Source: an uncultured Porphyromonadaceae bacterium
Lineage (GTDB): Bacteria > Bacteroidota > Bacteroidia > Bacteroidales > Muribaculaceae
DNA: 42,563 nucleotides
Assembly (NCBI GenBank): GCA_902461565.1
Contig: CABPYL010000025.1
Location: 1 to 42,563, forward strand
Reading direction: 5' to 3'
The notes beneath the pieces are model-generated. The model was given only the letters and a program-made list of their open reading frames with translations, was not told the DNA's origin and searched no databases. A program made the position numbers and the translations under genes. Positions 7,851 to 16,924 of the stretch are shown here, in pieces (position 1 is the stretch's first letter; each line of letters opens with the position of its first letter).

Positions 7851-9154
7851 GAAAGAACCATATCCGTAAGATTGAAACGCAGCCTGCGGAACAGCATCAT
7901 GCTCTTGAAACCGAGATTGTTATTGTACATATAATAATCATTCACCTGTTCTGTCTGGACTTCGATAGAAGGGATAGTTACAGAATTGCCGCCAAGAGCC
8001 AGATTTGCGTCCGGAAATTTGTAGCATAGAACTTTCCATACACCTCCTACACCTCCTTGCCTTACGGTATCGCTCGGGCAGTGTGTTGTAAGATATTCCT
8101 TGTTTTGTTCAAAGAATTCGCTGTTGAGGGTACCGAAAGAGGCATCGCCGGAGTCGATATTAATCAATAATGGCTGTTTGTTGATTTCTGCGGCAGTGAG
8201 AAGATTCATACCTGAAGAAAAACACATGTTCGGCCGGACATTTGATGGTTCGGCGGCTAAACGCGGGACCTGTATTTCTTTTGCTTCAAAGTCAAACGTC
8301 ATATCCTTGAGCTGAAGCATCAGCTCGCTTCCAACGATTAATTCCAACACATCTATATACTTGTCGGCTTCCTCGTTGTGGCTTCTGATGTCAATAACAT
8401 AGAAGGGTACATCCGTTACGGTTATATTTCCTAATTTTAATTCCTTGGCAATAGCGTAACGTCCGGAGGAAGTTTCTACGCCTGTCGCCGCTGCATTCGC
8501 ATCAAGAAACTCCAGACCGTATGCGTTTGCCAGGGTATCGGTAATAACGTTTACTCCCGCTCCGGTGTCAAATGTTATCTTCGCCGGATTGCCGTTTATC
8601 CGGGCTGCTGAAATCTGTATCATGCGTTGTCCGCTTTCAGCTTTGCCCGCAGGAATAACGTTGAAAGGTACTATCCCTTTTTTACCGTCGATGGCAATTC
8701 TATATGGAGAATATTTTGTCAAGGCTTTATATTGTGAAGCCATGTTGGCGTATGGTTCGAGGCTTGCGGAATCTACAGTCTGATATGCCGCCGACAAAAC
8801 GTTTGTCAACAATTCTGTTGCATCTTGATTTCGACCCACACGGCTCAAATCCATAGAGTACATCACAGAACTCTGTAAAAGTAAATTCAAGTCCAGATTT
8901 TCCGACTGGGTTTTAAAAAGTTCGTCGAAAGCGGGAATTGATATATCGGGACGGTTGAAACGGTTCCCGATCAGACAGCGGGAGAAAACCTCCAGAAAAG
9001 GATTTATGGAATCTTTATCGGCATTATAGTAAGTATCGTACAGGCCGAAATAGTTTGATGAATTCATCGCGGCGGCTATGCGCTCGTCGATGCTCTGAAC
9101 TGTTGTCGAAAAGCCTATGACTGCCAACGCTATAAAGGAGAAGATATTTTTCAT
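7838..9154 (-). CDS. Secreted aspartic protease with two D(T/S)G active-site motifs
   Basis: A 438-residue protein with an N-terminal signal sequence (MKNIFSFIALAVIGFS), a helical N-terminal region (about 20-150), then two beta domains. The first carries the retropepsin-type motif ITFDTGAG (Asp196) and the strand motif VGSELM; the second carries INIDSGDASFGT (Asp334). Two catalytic aspartates in one chain means it could form a pepsin-like bilobal site without dimerising, whereas many bacterial retropepsin-like proteins have only one motif. It probably acts in the periplasm or outside the cell; substrate unknown. The start is chosen because it gives the signal peptide. It is divergent from the GH2 gene. 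Confidence 0.82.
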   Translation of the reverse strand: MKNIFSFIALAVIGFSTTVQSIDERIAAAMNSSNYFGLYDTYYNADKDSINPFLEVFSRCLIGNRFNRPDISIPAFDELFKTQSENLDLNLLLQSSVMYSMDLSRVGRNQDATELLTNVLSAAYQTVDSASLEPYANMASQYKALTKYSPYRIAIDGKKGIVPFNVIPAGKAESGQRMIQISAARINGNPAKITFDTGAGVNVITDTLANAYGLEFLDANAAATGVETSSGRYAIAKELKLGNITVTDVPFYVIDIRSHNEEADKYIDVLELIVGSELMLQLKDMTFDFEAKEIQVPRLAAEPSNVRPNMCFSSGMNLLTAAEINKQPLLINIDSGDASFGTLNSEFFEQNKEYLTTHCPSDTVRQGGVGGVWKVLCYKFPDANLALGGNSVTIPSIEVQTEQVNDYYMYNNNLGFKSMMLFRRLRFNLTDMVLSTEL

Positions 9155-9173
9155 AATGTGATTTTTATGATGG

Positions 9174-9181
9174 CAAAGATA
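9174..9181 (-). promoter_or_regulatory. -7 element of the protease promoter, with an adjacent dyad
   Basis: Minus-strand TATCTTTG (complement of 9174-9181) fits TAnnTTTG, 20 bases before the protease ATG. Immediately upstream is an inverted repeat GGCATAA (9191-9197) and TTATGCC (9203-9209) with a 5-base spacer, placed where a regulator would cover the -33 region. No TTTG -33 is visible, which would fit an activator-dependent promoter. Confidence 0.45.
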
Positions 9182-9337
9182 AGCATAATTGGCATAACAT
9201 GCTTATGCCCCTTTGAAAAAGCGGCTTTTGTTGCCAATATTATAGCCAATCGGGGTATGATTTTCGGTGCTGCAAGATAATTTATACACTGCTACGGTGT
9301 TATTTACAATCTATAGTAGGCGCTTGAACATCCGCTG

Positions 9338-9368
9338 TTGCCTATGTGGTTTTTATTCGCTATCTTTG
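9338..9368 (+). promoter_or_regulatory. Promoter of the GH2 gene
   Basis: TTG at 9338-9340, 20-base spacer, TATCTTTG at 9361-9368; the ATG follows 30 bases later. Confidence 0.65.
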
Positions 9369-9398
9369 TGAAAACAACGAAATCAGTTATACACATAC

Positions 9399-12179
9399 AT
9401 GATAGTCAGGAAATTCAGATGCTTTCTCCTTATAGTTCTGTCTTTCACCGTTTTTGCCGCCGCTGCGCGCCGTACAATCGATCTTGCTGGGGAGTGGCAG
9501 TGTAGCCTTCCGTCCGGTGCTCCCGAAGTCGTACTGCTGCCCGGTACGATGGATACTAACGGCAAAGGCAATACGAACGACAACTATACCGAGACAACAC
9601 AGCTGTCGCGCAAGGTCTCTTACTCGGGTCCTGCATACTATTCGCGCGATGTTATAATTCCAAAAAATTGGAAAGACAAGGATATACGCCTCACCCTCGA
9701 GCGAACACGGCCCTCTACGGTGTGGGTCGACGGAAAGCGCATAGGTTCGCAGCGCTTTCTGTCTACACCGCATGTCTACGACCTCTCAGAAACACTCACT
9801 CCTGGCAAACATACCCTAACAGTAAAGGTGGATAACGGCGACAGTATACCCGACCAGATAAAAATTAGCTCGCATGCCTGTGTAGAGTCTACGCAGACCA
9901 ACTGGAATGGCATCGTCGGCAAAATTGAACTTACGGCTGCTCCAAAGTGCTTCATAGAGCGTATGGTTCTGGAACCGGATGTAGATACCCGCAGCTTCAG
10001 GGTACGGGCGCATCTCTCCGAGCCATTCTTACGTAAGAAGGGTAAAATGACCATATGGAGTGGTGCAAATTTGATAGAACTGCCTGTGGCGCTCGGGCAG
10101 GATGTTGTGGAGGGTGTTCTTGCTCTTGGCGATACCGCACAATTGTGGAGCGAATTCAATCCTGCGCGCCATCGTGTAAATGCCATGATGCAGGAGGACG
10201 ACACCCTGTCGTGCTATGGAGCTCTGCGAAAGTTCGGCATAAAAGGACATCATTTCACGATAAACGATACCGTAACCTTTCTGCGCGGACGCCACGACGC
10301 CTGTGTGTTCCCCCTCACCGGCTACGCGCCTATGGACGTGGAAAGCTGGCGCCGTTATTTCCGCATAATCAAGGATTACGGTCTCAATCATGTTCGTTTT
10401 CACTCGTGGTGTCCGCCGGAGGCATGTTTCGAGGCCGCCGATATCGAAGGAATATACCTGCAGCCTGAATTACCCGTATGGGGCACGTTCAACGAGGACG
10501 AGGAGAGCCTTATGAACTTTCTGCACAACGACGGCATGGCAATACAACGGGCCTACGGCAATCATCCGTCGTTCGCGATGTTCGGTCTTGGCAATGAATT
10601 GTGGGGCGACGTGAAACTGATGCAGAGATTTACCGACGATTTCAAGTCTGTTGATCGCCGACACTTGTATACTTACGGCTCGAATGCCTTTTTGGGCTGG
10701 CAGGACAATCTTCCGGGACAGGAGTTCTGGGTTACTTGCCGTACTGGAGGTGGCGACGGCTACAGCACCCATGTGCGGGCCTCGTTTGCTTTCTGCGATG
10801 CCGATGAGGGCGGTTATATGAACAATACCTATCCCAATACCCGGATGAATTTTGAGGATGCCGTGCAGCGCTCGCCGGTTCCGGTTGTCGGGCATGAGAC
10901 GGGGCAGTATCAGATATATCCCGACTATTCCGAGATGGACAAATATACCGGAGTGCTGGAACCTCGCAATTTCGCCGAGTTCCGCCGCCGTCTCGATAGC
11001 GCCGGCATGGGTTCGCAGGCACGCGATTTCTTCAATGCCTCCGGCAAGTGGGCCGTGGAACTGTATAAAGCAGATATGGAGATGAACCTGCGCACGCCGT
11101 CGATGGGAGGTTTTCAGCTTCTCGACCTACAGGATTATCCCGGCCAGGGTACTGCTCTTGTAGGAATTTTAGATGCTTTTATGGATAGCAAGGGACTTGT
11201 AAAGCCCGAAGTGTGGCGTCAGAGTTGCGACCGTGTTGTGGTTATGGCCGAATTCCCGGGCTATTGCCTCAAAGAAGGCGATGTGTTCAATGCAGCTCTC
11301 TCCGTTGCCAACTATAGCGGCAAAGGTCTTGCCGGGCGTAAACTACGGTGGACGCTTACCGACGGCGACCGCACCGTTGCCGCGGGATTATGTCCACTTG
11401 ACGATACTGTCGGCTACAGCAGGATAGGCACAATCGAGGCTTCGGTGCCTGTTGCAGGCAATGCCCGTAAGCTTCGACTGGACCTCGAAATACTCGGCAC
11501 AGGCATAACGAACCGTTATCCGCTGTGGGCGTATCCCGCAATAACTGATGATTACAGCGGGAACGTTTTGCAGACGAACACGCTGAACGACAGCATTGTT
11601 GCTGCACACCTTCTGACCGGAGGTAAGGTGTTGCTCACGCCTCCCTATAATCCTGCCGACAGTACAACTGTGGGACCTCTTTTCCAGACCGACTACTGGA
11701 ACTACCGCATGTTTAAAACCATCTGCGATAATGCCGGCAAGCCCTCTTCACCCGGCACAATGGGAATTCTTACAGATCAGAAACATCCTGCCCTGGCATC
11801 GTTCCCCAACGACGGCCATACCGACTGGCAATGGTACGACATCGTGAAATCGTCCTATCCTCTGATTTTAGACCGTTTCAACGAAGAGAACTATCTGCCT
11901 TTGATTCAGGTTATCGACAACGTCGACCGCAACCATCGTCTGGGTTTACTGATGGAGTTCGCCGTAGATGGCGGCAAAGTGATGTTGCTGATGGCAGATC
12001 CCGAACGGCTGACAACTCACGTCGAAGGCCGCCAGTTTATGCACAGCATCCTGGAATATATGGACAGCGACGCCTTCATGCCCTCACGTAGTATCACTAC
12101 GGAAGAATTGAACCAGCTTCTAACAGTCCCCACGTCGAAATCCCAGATACAAACCCTTCGCAACATCTCTTACGACTGA
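9399..12179 (+). CDS. Secreted glycoside hydrolase family 2 exo-enzyme
   Basis: A 926-residue protein with an N-terminal signal sequence (about 1-23). The order is the GH2 sugar-binding jelly roll (about 25-180; DLAGEWQCSLP, YYSRDVIIP, LERTRPSTVWVDGK), the immunoglobulin-like domain (185-285), and the TIM barrel (290-640). The catalytic acid/base is Glu400 in the NE pair (FGLGNELWG), and Glu500 (GHETGQ) is the probable nucleophile. Residues 650-926 are an additional C-terminal region of beta domains. GH2 covers beta-galactosidases, glucuronidases, mannosidases and arabinopyranosidases; the sequence alone does not give the substrate here. No SusC/D genes are adjacent. The active site is complete. 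It precedes, but is not part of, the riboswitch operon. Confidence 0.9.
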   Translation: MIVRKFRCFLLIVLSFTVFAAAARRTIDLAGEWQCSLPSGAPEVVLLPGTMDTNGKGNTNDNYTETTQLSRKVSYSGPAYYSRDVIIPKNWKDKDIRLTLERTRPSTVWVDGKRIGSQRFLSTPHVYDLSETLTPGKHTLTVKVDNGDSIPDQIKISSHACVESTQTNWNGIVGKIELTAAPKCFIERMVLEPDVDTRSFRVRAHLSEPFLRKKGKMTIWSGANLIELPVALGQDVVEGVLALGDTAQLWSEFNPARHRVNAMMQEDDTLSCYGALRKFGIKGHHFTINDTVTFLRGRHDACVFPLTGYAPMDVESWRRYFRIIKDYGLNHVRFHSWCPPEACFEAADIEGIYLQPELPVWGTFNEDEESLMNFLHNDGMAIQRAYGNHPSFAMFGLGNELWGDVKLMQRFTDDFKSVDRRHLYTYGSNAFLGWQDNLPGQEFWVTCRTGGGDGYSTHVRASFAFCDADEGGYMNNTYPNTRMNFEDAVQRSPVPVVGHETGQYQIYPDYSEMDKYTGVLEPRNFAEFRRRLDSAGMGSQARDFFNASGKWAVELYKADMEMNLRTPSMGGFQLLDLQDYPGQGTALVGILDAFMDSKGLVKPEVWRQSCDRVVVMAEFPGYCLKEGDVFNAALSVANYSGKGLAGRKLRWTLTDGDRTVAAGLCPLDDTVGYSRIGTIEASVPVAGNARKLRLDLEILGTGITNRYPLWAYPAITDDYSGNVLQTNTLNDSIVAAHLLTGGKVLLTPPYNPADSTTVGPLFQTDYWNYRMFKTICDNAGKPSSPGTMGILTDQKHPALASFPNDGHTDWQWYDIVKSSYPLILDRFNEENYLPLIQVIDNVDRNHRLGLLMEFAVDGGKVMLLMADPERLTTHVEGRQFMHSILEYMDSDAFMPSRSITTEELNQLLTVPTSKSQIQTLRNISYD

Positions 12180-12224
12180 TCCACGAGTTTTCCATTTCCC
12201 ATTTCCATTTTTAACGGCCGGATA

Positions 12225-12255
12225 TTGGCTGATATGATAAAAATCCGTATCTTTG
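12225..12255 (+). promoter_or_regulatory. Promoter of the cobalamin riboswitch operon
   Basis: TTG at 12225-12227, 20-base spacer, TATCTTTG at 12248-12255. Transcription would begin near 12261-12263, right at the 5' edge of the riboswitch. Confidence 0.75.
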
Positions 12256-12261
12256 CGGCGT

Positions 12262-12440
12262 GAATGGTTCGCACTTGCTGCGATTAAAAGGGAACCGGGT
12301 GTGAATCCCGGACAGTCCCGCTGCTGTAAGTTTCCACGAGCTTCGGACACATTGCCACTGGAATATTTTCCGGGAAGGCGTCCGAAAGACGAAACAAGTC
12401 AGAAGACCTGCCATTCTGCCAATCTGGCTACAGCTTGCGA
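12262..12440 (+). promoter_or_regulatory. Cobalamin (adenosylcobalamin-class) riboswitch
   Basis: The leader carries the conserved core of cobalamin riboswitches in order: GGGAACCGGGTGTGAATCCC (about 12290-12309), the GACAGTCCCGCTGCTGTAAG segment, GCCACTGG (12354-12361), GGGAAGGCG (12372-12380) and the B12 box AGTCAGAAGACCTGCC (12397-12412). These riboswitches bind cobamides and switch off the downstream genes. The next gene is a BtuB-type receptor, so regulation of cobalamin uptake is the clear reading. An expression platform hairpin lies just after. Confidence 0.97.
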
Positions 12441-12443
12441 GGA

Positions 12444-12485
12444 CGGGCTCAGATAAAACAACTGCTTAAGAAAGCTGTTGTCCCG
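12444..12485 (+). promoter_or_regulatory. Probable riboswitch expression-platform hairpin
   Basis: ACAAC (12458-12462) and GCTT (12464-12467) pair with AAGC (12472-12475) and GTTGT (12477-12481), with one mismatch between the two halves; CGGG (12444-12447) and CCCG (12482-12485) can extend it around an internal loop. No T run follows, so control is more likely translational than by intrinsic termination. Confidence 0.5.
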
Positions 12486-12548
12486 CATATCTGCTCATAG
12501 AACCGCAGTCGCTACGATTGGTGATTTTTAACATGAATCAATCAGCCC

Positions 12549-14549
12549 ATGCGGTATCTGAAAACAACATTTCTTTTTTTTCTATCTTTTACGACGCCGG
12601 TATTAGCTGTCAATGACGAAGAGGCGCCGACCGATTCTATCGTGTTGGAAGAATTCGTTGTAACCACAACGCGGCCCGAAAAAGAAATCATACCCGTACA
12701 GAAGCTCGAAGGCAAAGAACTCGAACGCCTCAACAGCCATAGCGTGGCCGACGCCCTCAGGTATTTCTCGGGCGTTCAGGTGAAGGATTACGGTGGCGTA
12801 GGCGGTATCAAGACTGTTAACATCCGCTCGATGGGCACCAACCATACGGGAGTGGTGTATGACGGCGTGCAGCTTGGCAACGCCCAGAACGGACAGATAG
12901 ACCTCGGCCAGTTCTCGTTGGACAATATCGAGGCAATTTCCTTATATAACGGACAGAAAAGCAATATACTCCAGCCTGCGCGCGACTTCGGCAGCGCAGG
13001 TAGCATATACATGCGCACACGTACTCCGGTGTTTGGCGTCGGCGAGACATACCACGTGCGAGGCAGTGTGCGTTTTGGCTCGTTCGACCTCATCAACCCT
13101 TCGGCACTGGTAGAGATGCGTCTTTCCAAACGTGTGTCACTGTCGCTGTCGGCCGAATGGGTGAATTCTTCCGGCAAATACAAGTTCCGCTACCGCCGTG
13201 TTAATCCTGCGGGCGAGCTTGCCTACGATACCACTGCGGTACGCCAGAACGGCGATATCAACGCCACACGTCTGGAGGCGAATGTAAACGGTTCGATCAC
13301 AAACGGCTCCTGGTCGGCAAAGGTGTACAACTACAACAGCGAGCGTGGTGTACCCGGAGCCATTGTAAACAATGTGTGGCGTCGCGGCGAGCGTATATGG
13401 GACAATAATTCTTTCGTTCAGGGCAGTTTTACCAAGTACATAGGCAAGTTCACTACCCTGGCCAATGCCAAATATGCTTTTTACCGCACACACTATGTGA
13501 ACAACGACGACAAACAGATAAAAATCGACAACCTGTACAAGCAACGCGAGATATATCTGTCTACTGCCAACATGTATGCCATTCTGCCGCAGTGGAGTGT
13601 CTCGGCAAGCTACGACTTTATGTGGAACGATCTCCACGCCGATATGTACGGTTTCGCTAAACCCACGCGTATCAGCAATCTGGTATCGGCGGCCACAGCG
13701 CTGGACCTCGACCGTTTCAAGTTGCAGGCCAGCGCGATGGGTACATTTATCCACGACAAACTCGTCGGCCAGGAATCGCCGAAGGACAAACACGTGTTTA
13801 CGCCTGCCGTATATGTGTCCGGCAACCCTTTGCGTACCAAAGAATTTTCGGTTCGCGCGTTCTACAAGCGCTCGTTCCGTATGCCCACGTTCAACGACCT
13901 CTATTATGCCGATATGGGTAATTCCAAGCTGGACCCCGAACGCGTTACCCAGTACAATCTCGGTCTGGTGTTTCAGGCATCACGCCGCGGTTTTGTACGG
14001 GCGATGCGTTTCAGCACCGATGCGTACTACAACCTTGTAAAGGATAAAATTGTGGCCTATCCCAAGGGCCAGCAGTTCCGATGGACTATGCTGAACCTCG
14101 GCAAAGTTGATATCCGTGGCGTAGACATATCGGCCTTGATAACGGTGTGTCCGGCAGATGAGTTGCTTATTACCGCCCGTGCACAATACACCTATCAGCG
14201 GGCGATAGACATAACTAGTCCCGCCGATAATTATTACCGCGACCAGATTCCGTATATTCCGCATCATTCAGGGTCGGCGGTGTTGAATGCAGAATGGCGT
14301 GGCTGGGGCCTCAATTACAGCTTCATTTATGTGGGCGAGCGATATAACCAGCAGGAAAACATCCGCTACAACTATACGCAGCCCTGGTATACCCACGATG
14401 TGTCGCTGGAAAAAAACTTCAATATCAGGAACGTGCGCATGCGAGGACAGGTGGAGGTAAACAACCTCCTCAGTCAGGATTACGATGTTATTCTCAACTA
14501 TCCTATGCCCAAGCGAAACTACCGTTTTTCCATAACCGTTGAAATATGA
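12549..14549 (+). CDS. btuB: TonB-dependent cobalamin receptor BtuB
   Basis: A 666-residue outer-membrane TonB-dependent transporter. It has a signal peptide (about 1-20), a TonB-box-like start (EEFVVTTTRPEKE, 34-46), the plug domain with SVADALRYFSGVQVKDYGG and VNIRSMGTNHTGVVYDGVQ, then the beta-barrel ending in an aromatic/charged last strand (YRFSITVEI). Length and plug fit BtuB rather than the longer SusC type, and there is no carboxypeptidase-like N-terminal domain. Assignment to cobamide import rests on the riboswitch directly upstream and the BtuG-like gene directly downstream, whose ATG overlaps its stop (ATGA). No periplasmic btuF or inner-membrane btuCD is in the window. Confidence 0.93.
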   Translation: MRYLKTTFLFFLSFTTPVLAVNDEEAPTDSIVLEEFVVTTTRPEKEIIPVQKLEGKELERLNSHSVADALRYFSGVQVKDYGGVGGIKTVNIRSMGTNHTGVVYDGVQLGNAQNGQIDLGQFSLDNIEAISLYNGQKSNILQPARDFGSAGSIYMRTRTPVFGVGETYHVRGSVRFGSFDLINPSALVEMRLSKRVSLSLSAEWVNSSGKYKFRYRRVNPAGELAYDTTAVRQNGDINATRLEANVNGSITNGSWSAKVYNYNSERGVPGAIVNNVWRRGERIWDNNSFVQGSFTKYIGKFTTLANAKYAFYRTHYVNNDDKQIKIDNLYKQREIYLSTANMYAILPQWSVSASYDFMWNDLHADMYGFAKPTRISNLVSAATALDLDRFKLQASAMGTFIHDKLVGQESPKDKHVFTPAVYVSGNPLRTKEFSVRAFYKRSFRMPTFNDLYYADMGNSKLDPERVTQYNLGLVFQASRRGFVRAMRFSTDAYYNLVKDKIVAYPKGQQFRWTMLNLGKVDIRGVDISALITVCPADELLITARAQYTYQRAIDITSPADNYYRDQIPYIPHHSGSAVLNAEWRGWGLNYSFIYVGERYNQQENIRYNYTQPWYTHDVSLEKNFNIRNVRMRGQVEVNNLLSQDYDVILNYPMPKRNYRFSITVEI

Positions 14550-15700
14550 TTAAAAAGTATCTCTCCATATTTCTTTTGCCGGTTCTGTTGTTCGCCTCCG
14601 CCTGCCGCGAGGACGAACTTGTGGTGCCGACAGAGTACGATATTGTCGGCGGTACGGTGGACCCGGCCTCGAAAATCCGCGGGTTCTACCTCGTGAACGA
14701 GGGTAATATGGGCTCCAACAAATGCACCCTCGATTTCTGCGACTATTTTACCGGGTTGTATTCCCGCAATTTTTACGCCGAAAAGAATCCAGATGTAATA
14801 AAGGAGCTTGGCGACGTAGGTAACGACATTGGCGTGTATGGCTCCAAACTGTATGTCGTGGTAAACTGCTCGCATAAAGTGGAGGTGCTGGACGCACACA
14901 CCGGCGTGCGCATAGGACAGGTAGACATTCCCAACTGCCGTTACGTGCGTTTCCACCGCGGCAAAGCGTACGTCAGTGCATACGTCGGTCCGGTGCTTAT
15001 CGACCCCAACGCCCCCAAGGGCGCGGTATACGAGATGGATACTACATCGCTGAAGGTTACGCGCAAGGTTACGGTGGGTTATCAGCCTGAGGAAATGGAG
15101 ATTATCGACGATTACATGTACGTGGCTAATTCCGGCGGTTATCGCGCGCCACAGTACGACAATACTGTTTCGGTAATACAGATGCTCGACTTCAAGCAGG
15201 TGCGCCAGATTCCCGTCGGCATTAATCTTCATCGTCTTAAAAAAGACAAGTACAAGAAACTGTGGGTTACCAGCCGCGGAGACTATATGAAGCGCCCCTC
15301 CCGGCTGTATGTGCTCGAGAAAAAGACCGGCTATAACCGTATGGAGGTTACAGATACCATTCCTGTCGCATGCTCCAATATGGCTATAAAGGGCGACTCT
15401 CTGTATTACTATGCCACGGAATGGAACAATTATACGGCGTCCAACACGATATCGTACGGCATCATCGACGTGCGCACAAAAAAGGTAGTGAGCGAAAATT
15501 TCATTACCGACGGTACGGAAAAGGACATAACAATACCCTACGGCATTGCCGTGCATCCCGAAACCGGCGAGATACTTGTTACCGATGCCAAGAATTATGT
15601 AAGCAGCGGCACGCTCCACTGCTATTCACCACAGGGAAAGCGCCTCTGGAGCGTACGTACAGGCGACATTCCCGCACATATAGCATTTCTGCCTAAATGA
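14546..15700 (+). CDS. btuG: BtuG-like surface cobamide-binding beta-propeller lipoprotein
   Basis: A 384-residue lipoprotein: signal peptide with lipobox ASAC (Cys20), then REDE, an acidic patch matching the Bacteroidetes lipoprotein export signal for surface display. The rest is a DUF5074/YncE-type beta-propeller with FYLVNEGNMGSNKCTLDF, ALGDVGNDI-like GDVGNDIGVYGSKLYVVVNC, GYQPEEMEIIDDYMYVANSG, and the end VRTGDIPAHIAFLPK. These closely resemble BtuG of Bacteroides, which grips vitamin B12 with very high affinity and sits over BtuB as a lid. Its place right after btuB, with a 4-base overlap, agrees. Overlaps the next gene by ATGA too, so the three are translationally coupled. Confidence 0.92.
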   Translation: MIKKYLSIFLLPVLLFASACREDELVVPTEYDIVGGTVDPASKIRGFYLVNEGNMGSNKCTLDFCDYFTGLYSRNFYAEKNPDVIKELGDVGNDIGVYGSKLYVVVNCSHKVEVLDAHTGVRIGQVDIPNCRYVRFHRGKAYVSAYVGPVLIDPNAPKGAVYEMDTTSLKVTRKVTVGYQPEEMEIIDDYMYVANSGGYRAPQYDNTVSVIQMLDFKQVRQIPVGINLHRLKKDKYKKLWVTSRGDYMKRPSRLYVLEKKTGYNRMEVTDTIPVACSNMAIKGDSLYYYATEWNNYTASNTISYGIIDVRTKKVVSENFITDGTEKDITIPYGIAVHPETGEILVTDAKNYVSSGTLHCYSPQGKRLWSVRTGDIPAHIAFLPK

Positions 15701-16902
15701 AATATTTTGTTCCTGTACTTTTTTTACTGACCCTTGTATCCTGCGGACATGAGGCAGACACCGTCAATCTCGGTATTGATGATGTCTACCGCATTGCCCG
15801 CATGCAGAAACTGGCTCTGGAGCCTGCGCTTACCGGCGAAAGCTATCGCTGGACAGTGAATGGCGAGGTAGTGAGCGACGAGCGTCGTTATGTTTTTCTT
15901 GCCGCCGAAGAAGGTACTTACAATGTCCGTTTCGACATTATCGACCCTGCGACACCATATTCTTTCGATTTCGAGATAGTTGTGATGCACGAGGAGGTAG
16001 AGTACAGCCCGTATATCGCCAGGGTGTACGAGTATCGTCCTGCTCCCGGTCAGTTCATCAACGAGATGCCCAAGTACGAAGAAGGCAACACAGAGGCAGA
16101 TATGATTCAGAAAGCAGAGGACTGTATTTCCGGCACAAACGACGTTATGATATCGCTCGGCGCATACGGCGGTTACGTTACCTTTGGTTTTGACCATACG
16201 GTAGTTAACGTTGCCGGCGAATACGATTTCCGCATCTGGGGGAATGCTTTTTACGAATTGCAGAATCCCGACCTTAAGGGTGGTTCGTGCGAGGCGGGCA
16301 TTGTAATGGTAAGCTTCGACGAAAATTGTAACGGTGTGCCCGATGATACATGGTACGAGCTTGCCGGGTCGGACTATCGCAACCCCGATACCAGGCACCA
16401 TTATTCCATAACATATCACCGTCCCGAGGCCGGCAAGGAAAAAGTGCCCGAGAACAGCTTTGTAGACGATGCAGAATACATCAGGTGGACCGACAGCGAA
16501 GGCGCCACCGGATATGTGAAAAAGAATATATTCCACAACCAGGACTATTATCCCCTGTGGCTGGACGCCGACAATTACAGTTTCGAAGGCACATGCCTGT
16601 CGCAAAATTCCATAGATACCAGCGGAAACGGCACCTATTTTGTCCTTTATTCCTTTGCGTGGGGATATGTGGACAATCATCCCAACGATCTGGCCGAGCT
16701 TAACTCGTTCAAAATCGATTGGGCCGTGGATGCCGACGGCAACCCTGTGGATCTGTCCGGAGTAGATTTTGTTCGCGTGTTCACCGGCCTCAACCAGTAC
16801 AACGGCTGGATAGGCGAGACCTCAACCGAACTTTCCAAGGCTGTGGACCTGCATATACCCATAAAATCCGATCTTCCGCCCGATCCGATGGAAGACCTAT
16901 AG
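15697..16902 (+). CDS. Lipoprotein with PKD-like module and uncharacterised 'domain B'
   Basis: A 401-residue lipoprotein (lipobox VSC, Cys16). Residues about 25-97 are an Ig/PKD-like module (YRWTVNGEVVSDERR). Residues about 105-386 form a domain I label B, with APGQF (116-120), SLGAYGGYVTFGFD (153-166), WGNAF (181-185), a calcium-loop-like DENCNGVPDD (208-217), TWYELAGSDY (218-227) and the end WIGETSTEL (371-379). The same landmarks recur in the 18407 gene. It is coupled to btuG by a 4-base overlap under the cobalamin riboswitch, so a role in binding or handling cobamides at the surface is a reasonable inference. I do not recognise an experimentally defined function for this domain with certainty. 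Confidence 0.85.
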   Translation: MKYFVPVLFLLTLVSCGHEADTVNLGIDDVYRIARMQKLALEPALTGESYRWTVNGEVVSDERRYVFLAAEEGTYNVRFDIIDPATPYSFDFEIVVMHEEVEYSPYIARVYEYRPAPGQFINEMPKYEEGNTEADMIQKAEDCISGTNDVMISLGAYGGYVTFGFDHTVVNVAGEYDFRIWGNAFYELQNPDLKGGSCEAGIVMVSFDENCNGVPDDTWYELAGSDYRNPDTRHHYSITYHRPEAGKEKVPENSFVDDAEYIRWTDSEGATGYVKKNIFHNQDYYPLWLDADNYSFEGTCLSQNSIDTSGNGTYFVLYSFAWGYVDNHPNDLAELNSFKIDWAVDADGNPVDLSGVDFVRVFTGLNQYNGWIGETSTELSKAVDLHIPIKSDLPPDPMEDL

Positions 16903-16924
16903 AAAAACCATATACATAAATACA

